A stretch of 64,000 nt of DNA, from the NCBI RefSeq assembly GCF_024139115.2, contig NC_085141.1, positions 34,974,120-35,038,119 of the forward strand, in the 5' to 3' direction. The notes beneath the pieces are model-generated. The model was not told the DNA's origin and made no database searches. It saw only the letters and a program-made list of their open reading frames with translations. This DNA is from Armigeres subalbatus. Taxonomy: Eukaryota; Arthropoda; Insecta; Diptera; Culicidae. This document shows positions 57,327-64,000 of the stretch, in pieces. A program made the translations under genes and the position numbers. Within the stretch, counting starts at the first letter, position 1, and the number at the start of each line of letters is the position of its first letter.

Positions 57327-58139
57327 GGGTCTGTTCACAAATTACTAACGCTTTTGGGGGAGGAGGTCCAACCGTTATACTTTGTTACACTAAAAGGTGG
57401 GGAGGGTGGGTACCACCAAATGTTACCTAACACGAATAAAATTAATTTTATTTTATTTTAATCACTGGTTGAGGAAATTTCCTAATGTGTCTTGATCAAG
57501 ACGATGAATATATCAACCTCTCCATACTACCCATAATTGTCCCATGCCAGTATTTGTAGTTTTACTTTTTATCTCGAATTTGAGTTTTGTTCGAAATTTG
57601 CTAAATTTCGAGGCATTTTATCTCACGATATTCACGATTTCTTTATTATTTTATGGAACGACCTGGGGACGCTTTTATTGGTATTGTTTTCATGATTAGA
57701 TCTCAAACCAAGCCAAAGTTAATAAAGGCCAGAGAGTTTTCCTACTAAGCAATTGTATTTAGCTCAACCCTTCAACCAGGTTAAACAGTTCAATTTAAAA
57801 TATTTTGTCTTTCACTTCAGCACATAGCGGAACAGTTATGCGTAAAACAACAAGCGATTAGTTATTTCTCAAGATCGTCCCTAAACTAAAATGTAGATGG
57901 CCATGGTCCAAATTCAATTTCTTTTACTACCTGCATTTGATATCTGGTTTTAATCATGAGCCGTTCCTTATAACAGTGTTAATAATAAAACTCACATGCT
58001 TTCAGAAAGAATAAAATGGTAATAAAATTTTCTCAGTTACGCGTTATATGGGGAGGTGGGTTAAAAATGTTACTTTTGTTACGAGGGGAGGAGGGGTCAA
58101 AACTCGGATTTTTGCGTTACGTAATTTGTGAACAGACCC
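57327..58139. mobile_element. Harbinger-type MITE with TTA target duplication
   Basis: GGGTCTGTTCACAAATTAC at 57327 is inverted at 58121-58139. TTA lies on both sides (57324-57326, 58140-58142). G-rich subterminal blocks are present on both arms. TTA duplications are typical of PIF/Harbinger elements. The AT-rich middle (57440-57990) may be a further insertion. Confidence 0.87.
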
Positions 58140-58142
58140 TTA

Positions 58143-60052
58143 GCAAAAAAAATTTAATCCCCAATAGGAATAAAAGAGAAAGAACCAGGGGGAGAAGGTG
58201 GAGCACTGAATCCCTACCCCGACATGTTCTGGTTCTAAAATGTAAACAACAGTGTTAATTCTCTACCACCTTTTAGTTATGGCGAGGAATTTTGTACACT
58301 TAGTTTTCGATATTTTATCAAAATTAAACACTCAATCATGTATAACGATGGTATGCTTGAGATACCTGCTTGATTAAAGGGACTCGAAAAGAATTTATTT
58401 GCAGTAACTAACGAATATAAAATGTTCGCATTAACGATTGCGCCCTAACAGTGGTTCTAAGCTTCGATGCGTTCGATGCAAGTACACGAGCTTTGTTCGC
58501 CAGTGACAGGCGTATGGGGCCCTTGGAAAGAACGCATCCGAATGTAAACAAGTATTTTCCTGGGTGGTGCGGATAGAGCCGCTTTTCTGCTCTCAAGCAA
58601 GTAGATGGATATTTTGAAATCTCCATAAGCAAAATTTTTGCAGTTCGCCTGTCAAACATTTCCGCTCTTTGAATTTCTCTTTCCATGCTGCATGAGGTCG
58701 CAAAATGCACAAGACTCTACATGACTTTACGATGGTTTGCATACATTTCTGGCCCAATCAGCTGTTCAATCTCGTGAAATATCGTAACGAATGCTTTTTT
58801 GCATTCCACTAATTTTCCACTCGAAATATAATGTAAAAATATTTGTTACAAATAACAAAACTCAAACTAAGTTTATTTTATTTTTTCTCAAATAATAATA
58901 CTTCTCAATAGGGATCAGATCGAACATAACCACAATCTTCAATGTTTGGCTCCGGCACAATAGAAAAGTTTGCTTCAGTTTGAACCTCGATTCTATTCAC
59001 GTAAAAAATCAACGCTCAATTTAACTGTTCCATCTATTGAATGGTCAACTTTAAAATCACTATTATTGAAAATGATATTCCTTTGATTTTGAAGTGGTGT
59101 CACCTTTCACGAGTGTGTTAAATGCAGACAATTCCATAACATCAACACTGTTGATAAAGTTACTCACTGGATGTTGAAATGATTAGCACTTCGATCAGCA
59201 CCAATAATGTCTCCACTAGAATTGAAATGCTATTGAATTCACGGGTTCAAGGCTATTGATTTAAGAGTGGACTATTGGTGTTGTTCTAAAATAGATGACA
59301 GTTCTTCATCTGTTCTGCTTATTTCAAGAGGTATTTCGAAGTGTGAGATGGAGTCATGTGGTAAGACGGAGGACTTTCAAGCAAAGTATTTTATTCAAAT
59401 CTGAGCTGAGGTAATTCTATTTTTTATTTTGTTGTTTTAAATTCAAAACATTGTGCGTCAAATGGAAGTGTGGTCTTTAAGATCGACAAGCTCAGCTATT
59501 GTTATTGATTTGATTCAAAGTAGTCATATTCAAATGCAGAACAGTTCGCATGGACGTGTATATTTTTTACCGTGTCGCATCACCCACACGGAGAAACTCA
59601 GAAACTCATTAATGGGTAAAATTTCACTCATTTCAAGGAATAAGTGGATCTACTCATTTAATGAGTAAACTTCATTTACTCATTAATGAGTAAACACCAT
59701 ATACGTCAAAAATGTGGAATATTTACCGTTTTGAGAATGAAATAAACTGCAAAATGGGTAAAAACCCATTTTAAGAATAAAATTCGTGGAACTTGCGATA
59801 TTCTTTCCTATTGCAATCATGAATTAATTCCAATCAAATAACTCAAATATAACATTACATATATTTTAATGTCTTTCTACTAATACAGAGAATTTAACAG
59901 CACACACATTTTATAAAGACATTTTTTCTGAATCAACAATCACAGATCTAAAAAAAAAGACGCAAGCCCCGCTTCCCTCTTTTTGGCGCGATACTGATCT
60001 TCGGAGTTTCGGCCGAATAACTAGGGTCCAGAACAGGACGTCAATTCCGTTG
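58143..60052. other. Unassigned sequence
   Basis: 59605-59700 has several copies of ACTCATTAATGAGTAAA, locally palindromic. The 100-codon minus-strand frame at 58408-58710 has no recognised motif. Confidence 0.45.
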
Positions 60053-60107
60053 AGCAATGCGTAATGNNNNNNNNNNNNNNNNNNNNNNNNNCTAGTTATG
60101 TATTGCT
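60053..60107. other. Assembly gap flanked by probable adapter remnants on both sides
   Basis: AGCAATGCGTAATG (60053-60066) precedes 25 Ns (60067-60091), and CTAGTTATGTATTGCT (60092-60107) follows. From memory the two ONT adapter strands contain GCAATACGTAACT and AGTTACGTATTGCT. The two sides therefore resemble complementary adapter ends with one or two errors each, as in a read with an internal adapter pair that was masked. Confidence 0.8.
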
Positions 60108-60905
60108 ATTGATTGATTGGATTAGTATTGGCTTCTTTGAGATTTCAAACGTCACAGGAAGGTGATTGAGTCAAAGCCAGCATGAGCTACCAATTGGCCA
60201 CACAGCTGACTTGAATCCGTTAAAACTAAATCAATTGTGGAAGGATTTCGACTGGAAGAAAAACAAGTTGGTCCATTGAGATATTGAATAGTATAATATC
60301 CCGCAGAACAATCTTCAAATAAAATTTTACCATTGGAATTACTTTTGAGCATTATTCCATGAACGGTGTTTGCATTGAAGTCACTAATTATGAAAAATTT
60401 GGATTTGTTGGAGTTAGAATTTGAAGATCAGCTCTCAACAAATCCCTTTGCTGCCCATTGCACTGGAAAGGCAAGTATGCAACAAATAAAAGAGAATTGT
60501 CCAAAATTTGTTTCAACAGAAACTCCCTAGGTTTCCAAAACTTTGATTTCAAACGAAGAATATAATTTATGTTTGATACGTCTATTCATGACAATATCGA
60601 CCCCACCACATGTGCTGTCAAGACGATAATTTCGGTAAACAAAATAATTTGGATCTTTGATGAAAAGACCAGGTTTTAAATATGTTTCAGTTAAATGGCA
60701 ATGTGAACATTATGAACTAATAAGAAGTTGGATAATTCATCTTATTTACCCTTCAAAGGTCGGGCTTTCCAATTTAAAATTTTCAAAGAATTATTTGGAT
60801 CCGTTAAAACGAAGTCCAATAACAATTTTTTGTGTAAGTTTGTTATATTCGAACAGCTTCAGTTTTGGTATTTGCTTTGAACATTTCATCAATCATGTGA
60901 TGCAA
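60108..60905 (-). pseudogene. Jockey endonuclease (N-terminal and central part), minus copy
   Basis: Frames on the minus strand give YRLDSTCGGVDIVMNRR (near 60610) and, further on, NSNGKILFEDCSAGYYTIQY and STIDLVLTDSSQLCGQL (60350-60190). This is the same protein as 12877-13683 but keeps the N-terminal endonuclease half that is deleted there. Stops and shifts are frequent. It is cut at the gap, before RT. Confidence 0.78.
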
Positions 60906-60909
60906 TTGT

Positions 60910-61880
60910 TCAATTAGAAAATATCAAAGTCTGAAGCAGACATGCTACCTGAGTCGTCAGAACGAACGTTATTTTCCGTTGAAGAATGGGTATGAAAATC
61001 ATTATCGTCAGTAAATTTTCAGAAATGAAATTTTGCCTGCCTGCAGCGATGCTTGCACAGGTGGGCGTGTTTGATAAATTAGAATTCGACGTTACCCGGT
61101 GAGAGGTAGGAGCAAAATTTGTTCGTTGATTGTGGTGGGTATGAATTGCTCGACCGGCAAATGCAGTTTTCAATTTTGCACGGGAATTCAAACCTATTTT
61201 GCGTGAAGGGCATTCCCAGAAATTGGATGTATGATTGCCCCCACAATTGGCACATTTATATTTATTGGAATCTTCTCTCACAGGACAGGCGTCCTTAACG
61301 TGAGAGGTTCCACCAAAAATCATCCATTTAGCATCCATGTGACAATGTTCAGTTCCGTGACCCCACTTTTGGCACTTACGTCACTGAGTGAGGTTTTGAA
61401 TTTTCCCCAGGCCTGTGGAAATGTTCCCATGTAAACAGACATGGGACATAATACATGCCTTTTCCAACTTTTTCATATTATAGCTCACTTTGTTAAAGTG
61501 AACTAAATAAAATTCTGAGAAATATCCCTGGAAGTACCAGAGCGAGATTTTATTTCATCTTAATTACTTGACTGGTGAAAATCCAATAATTGAGAAATTC
61601 CAATTGAATCCCCATCCAGTGATATATCATCACTGGGGAGATTCTTTCAAGACGACTTTGAACAATCGTTCAGTTTTGTCGTCGTATGTGAAGAATTTAT
61701 GGCATCTCAGTTATATATACTGAAGAAGACGTTTGCGATCGTCAAGGATCCTGCAAATGCGGTAGTCACTTCCTGGCAATCTGAAATGAAACCTTGATAC
61801 CCAGAATGTTACCTCAAAATCTCATTCCGAAAGCCAGAAAACTCGGCAACAGATACCATAATTGGCGGAATACTTTGCTT
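60910..61880 (-). pseudogene. Jockey ORF1 (gag-like) protein, minus copy
   Basis: The best frame (60910-61338) shows a zinc-knuckle set. The first part is CQKWGHGTEHC just upstream, in a neighbouring frame (61375-61345). Then come CPVREDSNKYKCANCGGNHTS and CPSRKIG. Further N-terminal pieces reach about 61880 in changing frames. ORF1 proteins of Jockey elements bind RNA. It is followed by the endonuclease in the expected order. Confidence 0.78.
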
Positions 61881-62766
61881 CTTCACATGAATCGAATCAC
61901 CTCAGAGGTAGATTCGATTTGCTCAATTTCGGCATGAATCAAATCGAACCGATTGCTCAAATAGAGGTCTTCCATGAAGAAGCTATATTTGGAGCCATAG
62001 ATAAATTTGCGTAAAATCAACGTTCAATATACAGCTTTGCTTAATTTATACACTAACGCGATAGCACTTGAAACTATTCGAGCGTTATAGCGTTACAATT
62101 TTTAAACAGCTTATCAGTTATCAGTTATTACGACCTAATAAAAATATGTAATCTTTTTCTACAGATTCATGACACATTTTGAGGGAACAAACTGTCAGAA
62201 GCAATTACAATAACTTGATTGGGCAACGTGTATCTTCGAGCCGAAATACTGATAGCTGTCATGTATATTCTTCAACTTTCTCACCCCTACTGGTTATGCA
62301 TCTCTATTTGGGTCTTAATAGCAACCCAATTGGGGGTCTAAAATTAAAAAGTCGACAGCTACCATTGTAGATTATGCGCATCTTCTCGGTCACAAGGGCA
62401 GGGAAGGAAATGATGATCTGCCATCTACTTTATGAGATGCCAGCGGCGACTCACCGACGCCCTCGTAGATGTCAAGGAGTTGGATGGTTGGTTGGGAACA
62501 TATTTTAGGTGGACCATCATAAGCAATTTATATAATAAGTTCGAACAGACGTTGGTAGTGATCATGCTTGAAATGTCGCTTTGATGTTTGTTTTCCTGGG
62601 ATGGGGTGGAGCTGGCTAATTAGCTTAGGCTTAAGCGTTATTGTTCGTTTTCTGAAACTAGGAATAAAATAAAATAAATTAAATGTCCCTTTCCCCTATT
62701 TGTTCCCAAATGAAATTATTAAATTATTTTGATATATGCTCTTGGTAATAAGCGATAATCAAACTT
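61881..62766. other. Unassigned sequence
   Basis: It may include the Jockey 5' region near 61900-62000. Nothing else is supported. Confidence 0.4.
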
Positions 62767-63165
62767 CTTTTTTTCTTCTTCTATGGCTTTACATATCAAC
62801 TGGTACTTTGCCTGCTTTTCAATCAACTTAGTATTCTATTAGCACTTCCATAGTTTATTTGAAAGCTTTTCTTTGCCAACCATCATTCGTATAAGAATGT
62901 TCTGTGTGGTACATAATGGATACACTATATTTAGGTGTCGAGAAAGTTTCAACACGCCATCTCCGGATTGGCAATCTTACGCCTTTCCTCGCCTTTGACA
63001 TTTGCAATACTTCGCCTTTAGTATTCCTATAGCTCTAAAACAATCTCACAGTGCAAATAACAGGTCACTTATCCACCATCAAACAAAATCGCTGCTTGTG
63101 CTTGGGCTTCGAACTCGTGGAATTATCACCCAGGCGTAACGTAACCCACTCCCAAATTAAGCCAT
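62767..63165 (-). mobile_element. Diverged Feilai-like SINE
   Basis: TTCTTCTTCTATGGCTTTAC, GCCTGCTTTTCAATCAACTT, TTAGCACTTCCATAG and CATTCGTATA follow the order of the SINE at 56267. A weak B-box-like GAGTTCGAAGCCC lies at about 63116-63104. It is longer than the other copy, so a small insertion is likely. Confidence 0.6.
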
Positions 63166-64000
63166 GAAATCCAACACTACGTACGTGCGGTGAGAAACAG
63201 TTCTGGTGCAGACGGTGCACCCACTCAATCACTCGTCAGAGGAATATAGACCCGTTCCTTTGTTGGAACGATTAGGGCCATTATGAAGACGTTATGGAGC
63301 TCTTTCATCGCCACCAAAAGCGCTTGACCCGAACAAAACGGAACGGCTGGCAAACGCGCGGATCGGGCATAACAATAATAAACATGGGTGTTTGTGAAAA
63401 TATGGGCAGCTGTCAGAAGCCGAACGCAGTTTCAACGCTTTTCTCCTCCCTCGCAGCACCGCGCCACATCCAACACGGACTCGTCGAAGCAGGCGATGAA
63501 ATGGGTTAAGAGCACCGTCCGACCGTAAATCAATAACCCATAACTCTGAAACCGAAAGGGAATCTGTTGTTTTATACTTGAAGTTGAGTTGGGTACCCAG
63601 TCCTTTGCGTCAGCAATTCAATGGGCTGTTTCGCGGTAGTGCCCACGACGGAAAAGGTCATCGCCATTCGCTACCATTGCGCAATGTTTGCGGTAATCGT
63701 TAAATCCTAATGACTAGCAACCAGCCTCATTTCCTCGACCTGGCTCGCAACAAAGATTGACACAATTTCTATTTTAACATATTTGCGCTACTGAGGCTTG
63801 AACCGTTTTCCTTTCTTTCATTCCAGGTAACGATCCTCCGCCGAACTAAGCTTTACTGCGGTCTGCGCGAGATTTCACAGAAGACGGACGGCGTTTCAGG
63901 TGAAACCTTGAAATTAAGCTCCTATTAAAATCGTATTACCCAAAAACACCGTAATTATATCGCGTAACAACGGAAATAAAAGCAGCACCCTTCTGGTATT
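63166..64000. other. Unassigned sequence
   Basis: Balanced base composition and no recognised repeat. The 71-codon frame at 63294 has no motif. This could be single-copy host DNA. Confidence 0.4.

Noticed and set aside
58408..58710. 100-codon minus-strand gene
   Set aside because: No recognisable motif and no neighbours supporting it; left as unassigned.

Overview
The window reads as repeat-dense intergenic or intronic DNA of a culicine mosquito, most likely an Aedes species. I base this on remembered mosquito families: a full-length RTE (JAM1-like) LINE, Jockey, CR1 and R1-clade LINEs, several tRNA-derived SINE families (one with a Feilai-like 3' end), and many short inverted-repeat elements around (CA)n microsatellites. 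No confidently recognisable host protein gene, rRNA or functional tRNA is present. Nearly everything annotatable is transposon, satellite or assembly artefact.

Layout. 1-5416 is a degraded second copy of 17416-22640. It is full of small deletions and ends in a 55-base N gap preceded by what looks like a residual Oxford Nanopore adapter. 5486-9385 is mostly unassigned. 9386-19487 is a nest: a Jockey LINE whose ORF2 is split by two CA-bearing inverted-repeat elements, one of which carries an internally deleted R1-clade LINE inside its (CA)n. An inverted copy of the R1-like element lies at 9586-12588. 19488-24072 holds a decayed RTE fragment and a CR1-like C-terminus split by a hAT-type MITE that is itself split by a 200-bp MITE. 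24.7-28 kb has SINEs, a second MITE of that core family and two 5' RTE fragments. 28354-32577 is a DNA element containing a nearly intact 3.4-kb RTE LINE with target-site duplication (TSD). 32.5-35.5 kb has a minisatellite, a hammerhead-like motif, an inverted SINE dimer and a complete SINE with a 25-bp TSD. 36.2-38.7 kb is a run of three long foldback (hairpin) elements. 39.7-43.2 kb carries an IS630/Tc1/mariner-like transposase remnant convergent with an unrecognised coding region. 45.8-50.4 kb is three abutting satellites, one a clean 23-bp array of about 45 units. 51.8-52.9 kb is a (CTTCCTT)n-like block between inverted repeats. 53427-56638 is a composite hAT-type element with perfect 8-bp TSD carrying remnants of the same 23-bp satellite plus two nested elements and a SINE. 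57.3-58.1 kb is a Harbinger-type MITE. 60.1-61.9 kb is another Jockey fragment that starts at a second adapter-flanked gap.

How it works together: the features are insertions into insertions, so relative ages can be read directly. In several cases removing the inner element rejoins the outer element's reading frame (Jockey, CR1-like, transposase). All boundaries were found by eye; family names rest on motif recognition, not on searches.
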